This document shows, piece by piece, positions 33,746 to 41,247 of a stretch of 45,381 nt of DNA; positions within the stretch are counted from its first letter, which is position 1; every line of letters starts with the position of its first letter. Source of the stretch: Bacteroides sp. UBA1773 (GTDB taxonomy: Bacteria; Bacteroidota; Bacteroidia; Bacteroidales; Bacteroidaceae). Made by a program: the position numbers and the translations under genes. Below the pieces are notes generated by a model. It ran no database searches. It was given only the letters and a program-made list of their open reading frames with translations, and had not been told where the DNA came from. The stretch covers positions 342-45,722 of the forward strand of contig DCGR01000100.1 in NCBI GenBank assembly GCA_002315285.1, given 5' to 3'.

Positions 33746-33811
33746 AAATCCCAGGTAATCCTAGAGGGTCCTAGGACTACCTAGGACTACCTGGGATTTC
33801 CTAGGGCACAG
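33746..33811. repeat. Degenerate 10-bp-period repeat array A, also a terminator-like hairpin
   Basis: From 33752 there are six consecutive 10-base units: CAGGTAATCC, TAGAGGGTCC, TAGGACTACC, TAGGACTACC, TGGGATTTCC, TAGGGCACAG. The consensus is YRGGRNNNCC with no spacing slips. The array also contains a 12-bp perfect inverted repeat (33746-33757 with 33788-33799), so it can act as the terminator for the convergent ackA and rpiB genes. The rpiB stop codon (33801-33803) lies within the array. Related arrays lie at 36296-36375 and 45310-45359. Confidence 0.8.
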
Positions 33812-34229
33812 GAATCTTATCGATTCTTCGTTTGTGCCTGCCTCCCTCGAAAGGAGCAGTCAGGAAAATCTGCAATATCTCATAGGCTGTCTCAGGAGCG
33901 ATGTATCTGCCTGGCAGCACCACGATGTTCGCATCGTTATGTCCGCGGGCAAGCACCGTCACTTCGGGTGCCCAACAGAGGGCAGCGCGGATGCCTTGGT
34001 GCTTGTTCAGTGCCATGTTGATGCCAATGCCTGTGCCACAGATGGCAATGCCACGTTCACACTCGCCCCGCTCCACAGCAAAAGCAAGCGGATGCGCATA
34101 ATCAGGATAGTCGCAACTCTCCGCTGTGTAAGTCCCAAAATCCTTATATTCATAACCATGCTGGGCGAGCCATTGCATCACATGCTGTTTCAGCTCAAAC
34201 CCCGCATGGTCAGAAGCAATACCTATCAT
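33801..34229 (-). CDS. rpiB: Ribose-5-phosphate isomerase B
   Basis: Interconverts ribose 5-phosphate and ribulose 5-phosphate. The 142 residues start MIGIASDHAGFELKQHV and contain ICGTGIGINMALNK with the catalytic Cys, followed by RAALCWAPEVTVLARGHNDANIVVLPGR. All are LacAB/RpiB family signatures. Its start overlaps the transketolase stop by 4 bases (ATGA), so the two are translationally coupled. The last codons run into repeat array A. Confidence 0.96.
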   Translation of the reverse strand: MIGIASDHAGFELKQHVMQWLAQHGYEYKDFGTYTAESCDYPDYAHPLAFAVERGECERGIAICGTGIGINMALNKHQGIRAALCWAPEVTVLARGHNDANIVVLPGRYIAPETAYEILQIFLTAPFEGGRHKRRIDKIPVP

Positions 34230-36241
34230 AAAATAGCCTTCACTTGATTATATACGTTTTGTGCCGTGAAACCTAATTTCTCGTCAAGTACCTTGTAAGG
34301 AGCCGAGAAACCAAAGCTCTCCAAGCCAAAGATGGCGCCGTCAGTGCCCACCAGTCCTTGCAGGTTCACTGGCAGACCGGCAGTCAGTCCGAACTTCTTC
34401 ACGCCAGCCGGCAATACGCTTTGCTGATAGTCGGCAGGTTGGTTGCGGAACAAGCCCTCGGAAGGAACAGCCACGATGCGGCACTTCACGCCATCGGCAC
34501 GAAGCAACTCGGCACCAGCCACCAACGTAGCCACCTCCGAACCCGTAGCCACCAGTATCACATCCGGATTCTCGTCCGACCCAGCTACCACGTAACCGCC
34601 CTTTGCAGCTTGGGCATAGTCGTTGCCAGCAGGCAAGAAAGTGATGTTCTGGCGCGACAGGATCAATGCCGTAGGCGTCTGTGTGTTCTCCATCGCCAAT
34701 TGCCAGCAGGCGGTAGTCTCCTTGGCATCCGACGGGCGGAGCACCAGCATGGAGTTCTTGCCATGGTGGTTCTTCAGTTTCTCCATCAGACGAATCTGAG
34801 CCTCCTGTTCCACGGGTTCGTGTGTCGGGCCATCCTCGCCCACGCGGAAAGCATCGTGCGTCCAGATGAACTTCACGGGCAATTCCATCAAGGCAGCCAT
34901 GCGGACTGCGGGTTTCATATAGTCAGAGAACACGAAGAACGTGCCACAAGCGGCAATCACACCACCATGCAATGCCATACCGATGCAGCAGCAAGCCATG
35001 GTCAGCTCGGCCACGCCAGCCTGGAAGAAAGCGCCGGAGAAATCGCCACACTGGAAAGCCGTAGTCTTCTTCAGGAATCCATCCGTCTTGTCAGAGTTCG
35101 AGAGGTCGGCCGAAGCACAGATCATGTTGGGCACCTGCTGTGCCAACACACCCAACACCGCAGCCGAAGCGTTACGGGTAGCATCATTGTCCTTTTGTGC
35201 CACGGCGTTCCAATCCACCTGAGGAGCCTTGCCAGCAAACCAGTCGCTGAGTTGTGCGGCCTTGTCGGCGTTGGCAGCAGCCCATGCAGCCTCTTCGGCA
35301 TAGCGCTCGGCCACCACTTGCTTCAATTGTGCAGCACGGTTGGCATACAAATCCTTCACCTCGTCGAAGATGGCGAAAGGAGCATCCGGATTACCACCGA
35401 GGTTGAGCACGGTGTTTTTGTAGGCATCCCCGCCCAAGGGAGCGCCATGTGTCTTGCAGTTGCGTTCGTAAGAAGTGTTGTCATCCTTCCTTGCGCCCTT
35501 GCCCATCACACATTTGCCGATAATCAACGTCGGACGATTGGATTCCTGTTTGGCAGCCTCGATGGCACCACGTATCTGCTGGCAGTCGTTACCATCGATC
35601 TCAATGACATTCCAGTTCCATGAGCGATACTTCATGGCCGTGTTCTCGGTCATCACGGCAGCACACTCGGTAGAGAGCTGGATGTCGTTGGAATCGTAGA
35701 ACATGATCAGGTTGTCCAGTCCTAAATGACCCGCAATGCGGCCTGCGCCCTGCGAGATTTCCTCTTCCACGCCACCGTCCGAGATATAGGCATAGATGGT
35801 TTCCTTGGCGAAAGTAGGATTTCCCGTGCGAGCAGCGAGGAATTTGGCGGCAATGGCAGCACCTACGGCAAAGGTATGTCCCTGTCCGAGCGGGCCAGAG
35901 GTATTCTCAATGCCACGCATCACGTCGGCTTCCGGATGACCAGGAGTAGGCGATCCCCACTGACGGAGCTGTTGCAGTTCATCGAGCGAGAACTTGCCAG
36001 CCAGACAAAGCTGGGCATAGAGCATGGGGGCCATGTGACCTGGATCGAGGAAGAAACGGTCGCGTCCCATCCACTTCGGGTTCTCGGGGTCATAGTTCAA
36101 AAACTCGGAAAACAACACATTGATGAAGTCAGCGCCACCCATGGCACCACCAGGATGGCCAGATTTGGCCTTTTCCACCATTGAAGCAGCCAAGATACGG
36201 ATGTTGTCGGCTGCACGATTCATAACCTTAATATCGTTCAT
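34226..36241 (-). CDS. tkt: Transketolase
   Basis: Thiamine-diphosphate enzyme that moves two-carbon units in the non-oxidative pentose phosphate pathway. The 671-residue, full-length protein shows KAKSGHPGGAMGGADFINVL, GPLGQGHTFAVGAAIAAKFL, the diphosphate-binding AYISDGGVEEEIS with later FYDSNDIQLS, the central domain with GGVIAACGTFFVFSDYM and RMAALMELPVKFIWTHDAFR, and GEDGPTHEPVEQ. The GDG of many transketolases is SDG here, a variant I recall from the phylum. It heads a two-gene operon with rpiB. Confidence 0.97.
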   Translation of the reverse strand: MNDIKVMNRAADNIRILAASMVEKAKSGHPGGAMGGADFINVLFSEFLNYDPENPKWMGRDRFFLDPGHMAPMLYAQLCLAGKFSLDELQQLRQWGSPTPGHPEADVMRGIENTSGPLGQGHTFAVGAAIAAKFLAARTGNPTFAKETIYAYISDGGVEEEISQGAGRIAGHLGLDNLIMFYDSNDIQLSTECAAVMTENTAMKYRSWNWNVIEIDGNDCQQIRGAIEAAKQESNRPTLIIGKCVMGKGARKDDNTSYERNCKTHGAPLGGDAYKNTVLNLGGNPDAPFAIFDEVKDLYANRAAQLKQVVAERYAEEAAWAAANADKAAQLSDWFAGKAPQVDWNAVAQKDNDATRNASAAVLGVLAQQVPNMICASADLSNSDKTDGFLKKTTAFQCGDFSGAFFQAGVAELTMACCCIGMALHGGVIAACGTFFVFSDYMKPAVRMAALMELPVKFIWTHDAFRVGEDGPTHEPVEQEAQIRLMEKLKNHHGKNSMLVLRPSDAKETTACWQLAMENTQTPTALILSRQNITFLPAGNDYAQAAKGGYVVAGSDENPDVILVATGSEVATLVAGAELLRADGVKCRIVAVPSEGLFRNQPADYQQSVLPAGVKKFGLTAGLPVNLQGLVGTDGAIFGLESFGFSAPYKVLDEKLGFTAQNVYNQVKAIL

Positions 36242-36266
36242 TTTGGGTATAACATATATTTTGCCG

Positions 36267-36274
36267 CAAAGTTA
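36267..36274 (-). promoter_or_regulatory. -7 element of the tkt-rpiB operon
   Basis: TAACTTTG on the minus strand matches TAnnTTTG, 25 bases before the tkt start codon. The -33 region would fall at about 36293-36298, at the edge of repeat array B, and no TTTG is seen there. Confidence 0.5.
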
Positions 36275-36295
36275 CTAAAACTTTTCATAGGTTTG

Positions 36296-36375
36296 TAGGA
36301 TTTATCCGGGATTTATAGGAAGTCCTGGGAAATCCTAGGGAGCCCTGGGAAATCCCAGGACAACCTAGGGAGCCC
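36296..36375. repeat. Degenerate 10-bp-period repeat array B (eight units)
   Basis: Eight exact 10-base units follow one another: TAGGATTTAT, CCGGGATTTA, TAGGAAGTCC, TGGGAAATCC, TAGGGAGCCC, TGGGAAATCC, CAGGACAACC, TAGGGAGCCC. Consensus YRGGRANNCC, in the same phase as array A. It lies between the tkt promoter and the 3' end of the next gene upstream (stop at 36385-36387). Each unit junction (CCTAGG, CCTGGG, CCCAGG) is nearly self-complementary, so the RNA could fold in many ways. Confidence 0.85.
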
Positions 36376-36384
36376 TAACAATGA

Positions 36385-38514
36385 TTATTCAATCCTATCC
36401 TTATAAGTAACCCACGAAGCGTTCGTCTTGTAGCTCTCGACAGTGCCTTCAGGCACCTTGAATTTCAAGGCTTCATTGCAGTCAGCAAACACGTTCAAGC
36501 CCAAAGTCGGTGGAGTAGTAGGCAGCAATGTCACCGTTGTCAGTCCGCTACAATTCTGGAATGATGAAGAGGCGATGGAAGTGACAGTAGCAGGAAGCGT
36601 TATGGAAGTCAAGCCAGTCACACCATAGAATGCCCTTTCATTGATTGTAGTAACCGTCGAAGGCAAAGTGATGCCTGTCAGTTGCGTCTTTCCATCGAAT
36701 GCACTTTGAGGGATAGTCTGCAATGTCACATTGAGTACACCTTTGCTGTTTTCATCCACATAATAGAACTTCAGCTGTCCTTGATTGGCTGCAGTATCGT
36801 ATGCCTTGATGCATTTTAAGTTCACAGCCTCCGTACCAGTACCAGCCAATCCCATAAAGGAGTTCAACGCCGCAATGTCAAAATCGCCAGAAGCGGTATA
36901 TTGGATTACCGTTGGATAACTTGATGGCTCAACGAATTTGATTGTTGCATTCTCCGTTGTAGAAGTTGAAGAATAGCCCTTCACCGAATAAGTATAGGTC
37001 AGGGTGGCGGTAGAGCCAATGATGGAAGCATCGCCAACAGAACTTGCGTTCACGGTAGCACTGCCCAACTGCTTTGTTTCATCGAACTGGTAGTCGATGG
37101 CCGACTTCGGGTCGGCAGTTTTCTCGCACACAACCTCATAGTCGGGCAACGAAGGATACAATGCCTGCAATGCCCCATAGGTCATGTATGTGCTTGTGCC
37201 TTCAATCTGAGCCATGAGCTGGTGTCCAGGCAGCGCATAAGCGGTCTGTTCTTCCAGGAACGAAAGTTCGGACACACGTGTCTGGTCGGTATATGCCTTC
37301 CCATTGGCATCAAGGATTTTCAAAAAGACCGATTTTGAGCCTGATACACTGTTCACACCCGTATATGCCGTTGAATAGACTGTGTTGTCCGTATTGGAAA
37401 TCTTCAACGCAATTGAGTAATGTTCGTTGGTCAGGTCCACATCGTTCATGCTTGCAGTCAGTGCCAGCAAGCCATCGTTGGCCGATGCCGAGGTGATAGT
37501 GGCCGATGGAACCGTAGCACGTGTTCCCACCTTCACCACATCGAACGACAAGCGGTTAGGATTCGCAGCCAAATCAGAAGCAGCAGAAGCCGGATAAACC
37601 CTATATTTGGCCACAAGTGTAGAGCCAAGCGTCAGTTCTCCTACATTCAGCGACTCGATTGTCATCAGGCCATCCAGATAATCGGGTACGAAAACCACAC
37701 TGACAACCCGTTCTTTCAGCTTGCCGATTTCTTTTTCTATGGTTTCCACCTTCGTGCCCAATGCTTTCAGCTGTGTATCCACCACGGCTGCAATCTTAGA
37801 GTCGATGATGCCTCCGTCCTTCGACAATTCGGTAATGCTGTTCACTGCCTCCCTCATGGATCCCTGCAGTGTAGTTATATCCGACTTGATGGCTTTTACC
37901 GAAGCCGAGTTTTGCAAACTGTCGTTGAGGGCAGCAATGGTGACATACGATTTCAGCTGCTGCGTCAGGTTCTGCTTATACAATTCATAATCGTTTGAGA
38001 GTGTTTCGAACTTACCCTTCAGATCCTGCAAGTCGCTATCCTTGGCCAGGGTCTCAATGGTTTGGCTCATTGTCTCAAGCGTTTCATTCGTCAGTTTTTT
38101 GAAATTGGCCAAATCCAATTTCTCCACAGCCGACATACGATTGCTCAGGTCAACGACACGGTTCAGCAAGTAAGTCACTTGTTCCGATTGGTCCTGCAGT
38201 TTCTCTATGCTTTTCTGCAGGGTCGAAATGGACTGCTGAATCGTCGAGATGTTGGTAGTGGCGGTGGAGAGCTGTGATTTCAGGGAATTCAATGTAGTCT
38301 CATCATTGTTCAGTTTGCTTTGTACGATAGTGAGATCAGAGCGCAAAGTGTTTTCCGTATTGGAGAGCAGATCGATTTGGGTTTGCAATCCTGGAATGGT
38401 TGTTTTGATTATTGTGTCAATCTTGCCACTCAGTGCATCCACATCGCCATCGGATTTGTTACAGCTTACGAACAAGAGCATCGCAGCAGCCAACAGAAGT
38501 AATTTGTTTCTCAT
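36385..38514 (-). CDS. Lipoprotein with N-terminal coiled coil and C-terminal BspA-type leucine-rich repeats
   Basis: A 709-residue protein with a lipobox (FVSC, C18). Residues about 25-275 are a long coiled coil rich in Leu, Thr, Ser and Gln (SIQQ-type heptads such as STIQQSISTLQKSIEKLQDQ). A beta-rich middle part (about 280-590) has no motif I can name. Residues about 595-690 carry LRR_5/BspA-type repeats (AFDGKTQLTGITLPSTVTTI, then NERAFYGVTGLTSITLPATV and ASSSFQNCSGLTTVTL), and the end is VPEGTVESYKTNASWVTYKDRIE. The coil stalk with a repeat tip suggests a surface adhesin-like lipoprotein. The coil resembles N-terminal stalk domains of other Bacteroidota lipoproteins. Its upstream region holds the terminator of the OmpA gene, so it must have its own promoter in the short gap, though none was recognised. 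Confidence 0.82.
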   Translation of the reverse strand: MRNKLLLLAAAMLLFVSCNKSDGDVDALSGKIDTIIKTTIPGLQTQIDLLSNTENTLRSDLTIVQSKLNNDETTLNSLKSQLSTATTNISTIQQSISTLQKSIEKLQDQSEQVTYLLNRVVDLSNRMSAVEKLDLANFKKLTNETLETMSQTIETLAKDSDLQDLKGKFETLSNDYELYKQNLTQQLKSYVTIAALNDSLQNSASVKAIKSDITTLQGSMREAVNSITELSKDGGIIDSKIAAVVDTQLKALGTKVETIEKEIGKLKERVVSVVFVPDYLDGLMTIESLNVGELTLGSTLVAKYRVYPASAASDLAANPNRLSFDVVKVGTRATVPSATITSASANDGLLALTASMNDVDLTNEHYSIALKISNTDNTVYSTAYTGVNSVSGSKSVFLKILDANGKAYTDQTRVSELSFLEEQTAYALPGHQLMAQIEGTSTYMTYGALQALYPSLPDYEVVCEKTADPKSAIDYQFDETKQLGSATVNASSVGDASIIGSTATLTYTYSVKGYSSTSTTENATIKFVEPSSYPTVIQYTASGDFDIAALNSFMGLAGTGTEAVNLKCIKAYDTAANQGQLKFYYVDENSKGVLNVTLQTIPQSAFDGKTQLTGITLPSTVTTINERAFYGVTGLTSITLPATVTSIASSSFQNCSGLTTVTLLPTTPPTLGLNVFADCNEALKFKVPEGTVESYKTNASWVTYKDRIE

Positions 38515-38546
38515 AACCAGTTATTTTGTGTTTTGATGATTGCTTA

Positions 38547-38581
38547 CAAAAAGGAAGGCAGGTTACCTGCCTGCCCTCCTT
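38547..38581 (-). terminator. Terminator after the OmpA-family gene
   Basis: An 8-bp stem AGGCAGGT/ACCTGCCT (38556-38563 with 38565-38572) extends after a 4-base bulge by AAGGA/TCCTT (38551-38555 with 38577-38581). On the minus strand it runs into TTTTTG. It lies about 25 bases after the OmpA-gene stop codon. Confidence 0.85.
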
Positions 38582-38606
38582 CATATCTCACGGGAATGAT
38601 GCTCGA

Positions 38607-39641
38607 TTATTCGGCAATCATTACAGTCACACGGTTCATCTCGTTCTTCTCGAACGGCTGTTCGGTGTCGCCCTTGCTGCTTACGCTCAAGCGCGATGCT
38701 GCGATGCCATACTTGTTGACGAGGTAGTCAGCAACTACTTTTGCACGTCCTTCTGCCAAAGAAGCATTGATCTTGGCATTGCCTGTGCCCTTGTCAGCAT
38801 AACCAGTGATAGTAGCCTTCGATTCGGGATACTTGTTCATGTAGTCAGCGATGGCCTGGATGCTGGCAATCTGGTCAGGAGCGACGATGGTGTTTGAGAT
38901 CTTGAAGAACACATAGCTCTTCAGGCCCGGACGGGACTCTACTGGAACAGGAACCGGTGCAGGACAGCACTTCTTGTTGGCAACCTCTTCGCGCAGCTTG
39001 TTCACCTGGTCGTTGAGTTTCTCCAACTCCTTCAGAGCCTTGTGCTCGCGCTTGATGGGCTTGCAGTCGGGGCAACTGAGGTCGTAAGTATGTCCAAAGC
39101 GGTAAGTCACGCCCACCAAGAGTGCATAGTAACGGTCGAAGTTGTGGTCGTCGAGTGTGTTCCAACGGTCGCTCACACCATTCACAAGCGCTTCAACGTT
39201 GAAGTCGAAGGCGTCGCTCAGTTTTACGCGGCCCTGCAGACCAAGGCGACCCATAAAGCTGCTTTCAGGGGTAGAGAACTGGCGGTTGAAGCCGATACCT
39301 GCAATCAGGGAAGTAGTGAACTTGCGGTCGGGATTGACACCAGCAAACAGTGTGCTGATGTTGAACAATCCGTCAAGAGTAGTCGAACCGAAGTAGAAGC
39401 CATCGCCTACCGGACGGTTGCCATACCAGCCACCGATGGTAAGACGTGCACCTACACCTTCCGAGAAGTATTTACCGACAGAAAGCTGTCCGGCGGGAGC
39501 AATCAGATGGCCAAGGCCGGCAGCACCTTCAGAATACGAAGCACCCAACTGAGGCTGGATGAACCAGTCGTTGGTGCTTTGTGCATTCATGGCATTGAAG
39601 CCAAAGAATGCCATAGCTGCTAATAATAAAATTTTCTTCAT
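38607..39641 (-). CDS. OmpA-family outer membrane protein
   Basis: A 344-residue protein. Signal peptide 1-21 (MNAQ) is followed by an eight-strand-like beta barrel (about 22-190), a Cys pair (CPDCK), a short coiled linker (about 200-225), a Pro/Val spacer and a C-terminal OmpA peptidoglycan-binding domain (about 235-344, with ATITGYADKGTGNAKINASL, AEGRAKVVADYLVNKYGI and NRVTVMI). It links the outer membrane to the cell wall. In Prevotella such proteins are abundant. The preceding lipoprotein gene ends 7 bases upstream of its start, so they form an operon. Confidence 0.93.
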   Translation of the reverse strand: MKKILLLAAMAFFGFNAMNAQSTNDWFIQPQLGASYSEGAAGLGHLIAPAGQLSVGKYFSEGVGARLTIGGWYGNRPVGDGFYFGSTTLDGLFNISTLFAGVNPDRKFTTSLIAGIGFNRQFSTPESSFMGRLGLQGRVKLSDAFDFNVEALVNGVSDRWNTLDDHNFDRYYALLVGVTYRFGHTYDLSCPDCKPIKREHKALKELEKLNDQVNKLREEVANKKCCPAPVPVPVESRPGLKSYVFFKISNTIVAPDQIASIQAIADYMNKYPESKATITGYADKGTGNAKINASLAEGRAKVVADYLVNKYGIAASRLSVSSKGDTEQPFEKNEMNRVTVMIAE

Positions 39642-39648
39642 TGATTGA

Positions 39649-40239
39649 TTAATTTTTGAACTTTTCGTGGTACTGTTGGTAGATGTATTCTCCCAGCACG
39701 TTATCCTTGTTCTGATTCAGAGTGGTGAGCAACAACTTACTGAATTCGCCGGCAAAGCGCGAAAGGGCATTGCCAGTGGTGTCAGTGGTTACCGCGTCAA
39801 ACAGATTGCTACGGGCCAAAAGAAAATCCTGCAGTTTGTCATTCAGCGCAGTGCCCCCTGTAGACACAGAGGAGCCCATACGCACCGACACTACACCATG
39901 CTCAATGACAACGGGGAGCGTACTGGGGAAAGAATCAAGCTGGTGTGCGGGCAACACGAGTTGGAGCACACGCGACTTGGATGAATCAACCAGAGCAAAC
40001 CGGAAACGTCCGTCAGACACCTCACAGCTGTCAATGACACCAGCCTGAGCCGATTGGTCGCCCGACAGGAGGACAGGTGAAGTGGAAGGAGTCGTAAGAT
40101 ACACCTTCAGCCCTTCGTAGGTGTCGCGCTCGGTGTTGCTCACGCTTCCATTGATGTCGCACCATCCGCGTGAATCCACTTTCGAGGCACACGCTGCCAG
40201 TACAAGCATGGCAAACAGTATGTAAAATAAACCTTTCAT
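39649..40239 (-). CDS. Lipoprotein with DUF4369-like domain
   Basis: A 196-residue protein with a lipobox (LAAC, C17). The region about 25-120 resembles the DUF4369 beta-sandwich that usually precedes thioredoxin domains in Bacteroidota (INGSVSNTE, YEGLKVYLTTPS, DSCEVSDGRFRFALVD). There is no thioredoxin domain. The rest (about 130-196) is helical and may pack on the domain. Function unknown. It sits between a terminator and the OmpA gene and is likely cotranscribed with the latter, so an envelope-assembly role is plausible. Confidence 0.75.
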   Translation of the reverse strand: MKGLFYILFAMLVLAACASKVDSRGWCDINGSVSNTERDTYEGLKVYLTTPSTSPVLLSGDQSAQAGVIDSCEVSDGRFRFALVDSSKSRVLQLVLPAHQLDSFPSTLPVVIEHGVVSVRMGSSVSTGGTALNDKLQDFLLARSNLFDAVTTDTTGNALSRFAGEFSKLLLTTLNQNKDNVLGEYIYQQYHEKFKN

Positions 40240-40254
40240 TAATTTGTCTTAGTT

Positions 40255-40300
40255 TAAAAAAGCCGTCCGGCTCTGTAGAAAGTAGCTGAACGGCCTTTTA
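40255..40300 (-). terminator. Terminator after the beta-barrel protein gene
   Basis: On the minus strand a GC-rich stem (GCCGT pairing with ACGGC, extended by wobble and GCT/AGC pairs) lies at 40260-40298 and is flanked by A and T runs. It runs into TTTTTT. It separates the beta-barrel gene (stop 40326) from the DUF4369 gene. Confidence 0.8.
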
Positions 40301-40325
40301 TAATTGCGACGTATTTACTTACGTA

Positions 40326-41186
40326 TCAGAAACGGAATCCGACTTTCACCTGCGCCATATCAAGCAACTTGATGTTGTGATGTGTGGCATTGTACTTGTC
40401 GAAACCCTTCGGGCAGAGCTGGATGACATCATAGCGATAAGCCAGAGGTTGCACCTGGAGACCTACAATCAGGCCAGGAGCCAGACTGTACTCGACACCA
40501 GCCACACCGGCAGCCTTGATTCCGAACACCTGTCCGGCATTGCTGTTGGCATAGTAGGTATATTCGGGCAACTCGCCATTGAGGTCACCATCCGGATCGT
40601 CAGCCGTGTCGCCATAATAAGCCCTAGAAGCCTCAACACGTGCCATTTGGAAGCCAGCTTGGACCCCCACAAAAGGATGGATGCGTGGATTGTTTACTTT
40701 GAAGTAACGGTCGGCACCAACACTTGTGTACCAATAATTGGTCATTTGAGCATCGATGGCAGTCTGATTGGGGATAGGCAGTTCGGCCACGCTGAAGTCG
40801 CCTTCTACGAAATCCTTCTTCGGAGTGACATTGATGTTCATGGCAAACTGGAAGTTCAGAGCCCAGCAGTTCGACACGAAATACTTAGCCTCAAGACCAA
40901 CAACCTTGGTAATGCTGTTGTTGTTGTAACCGTTGATGTTAAGCAGCGACGTAATATCGGAGTTGGAAATACCCACGTTATTGTAGTCACCATCAGAAAA
41001 AGGCATCAACTTGGCAGTGAGACCCTCGTTGTAGAAGTTGCCTCCATTGCCCAAAAGCAATGTGAACTGCCATTGACCCTTTTGAGGAGCAAACAACACG
41101 CCATCGCAATGCTTGCTGCAGATGGTCTGCGCCAGCATAGGCGCAGCCATCAGGCAGAGCAATAACAATGTGCTTAGTTTCTTCAT
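40326..41186 (-). CDS. Predicted outer membrane beta-barrel protein
   Basis: A 286-residue protein with a signal peptide (1-19, MLAQ). After a CSKHCDG element it shows alternating hydrophobic strands ending in Phe (QWQFTLLLGNGGNFY, IHPFVGVQAGFQMARVE, VAGVEYSLAPGLIVGLQVQP, MAQVKVGFRF). The terminal Phe and strand pattern are those of outer membrane barrels inserted by Bam. Similar Bacteroidota proteins lack known function. It follows the large coiled-coil lipoprotein gene by 61 bases with no terminator in between, so both are probably one transcript. Confidence 0.8.
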   Translation of the reverse strand: MKKLSTLLLLCLMAAPMLAQTICSKHCDGVLFAPQKGQWQFTLLLGNGGNFYNEGLTAKLMPFSDGDYNNVGISNSDITSLLNINGYNNNSITKVVGLEAKYFVSNCWALNFQFAMNINVTPKKDFVEGDFSVAELPIPNQTAIDAQMTNYWYTSVGADRYFKVNNPRIHPFVGVQAGFQMARVEASRAYYGDTADDPDGDLNGELPEYTYYANSNAGQVFGIKAAGVAGVEYSLAPGLIVGLQVQPLAYRYDVIQLCPKGFDKYNATHHNIKLLDMAQVKVGFRF

Positions 41187-41247
41187 TATCGTGAATTTGC
41201 TAATTGTTATTTTTGAGTGAATCTGATCTCAGGATTGTAGAGTCAAA

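Noticed and set aside
33746..33811. The 10-bp units taken as a CRISPR array or insertion-sequence end
   Set aside because: Units are too short and degenerate, there are no spacers, no cas or transposase gene and no target duplication.
34358..35623. A 421-codon plus-strand open frame
   Set aside because: Antisense to the transketolase gene; His/Arg/Ser-rich product without domains.
36385..38514. Phage tail fibre or prophage fragment, because of the coiled coil
   Set aside because: The lipobox and BspA-type repeats point to a surface lipoprotein and no phage gene is nearby.
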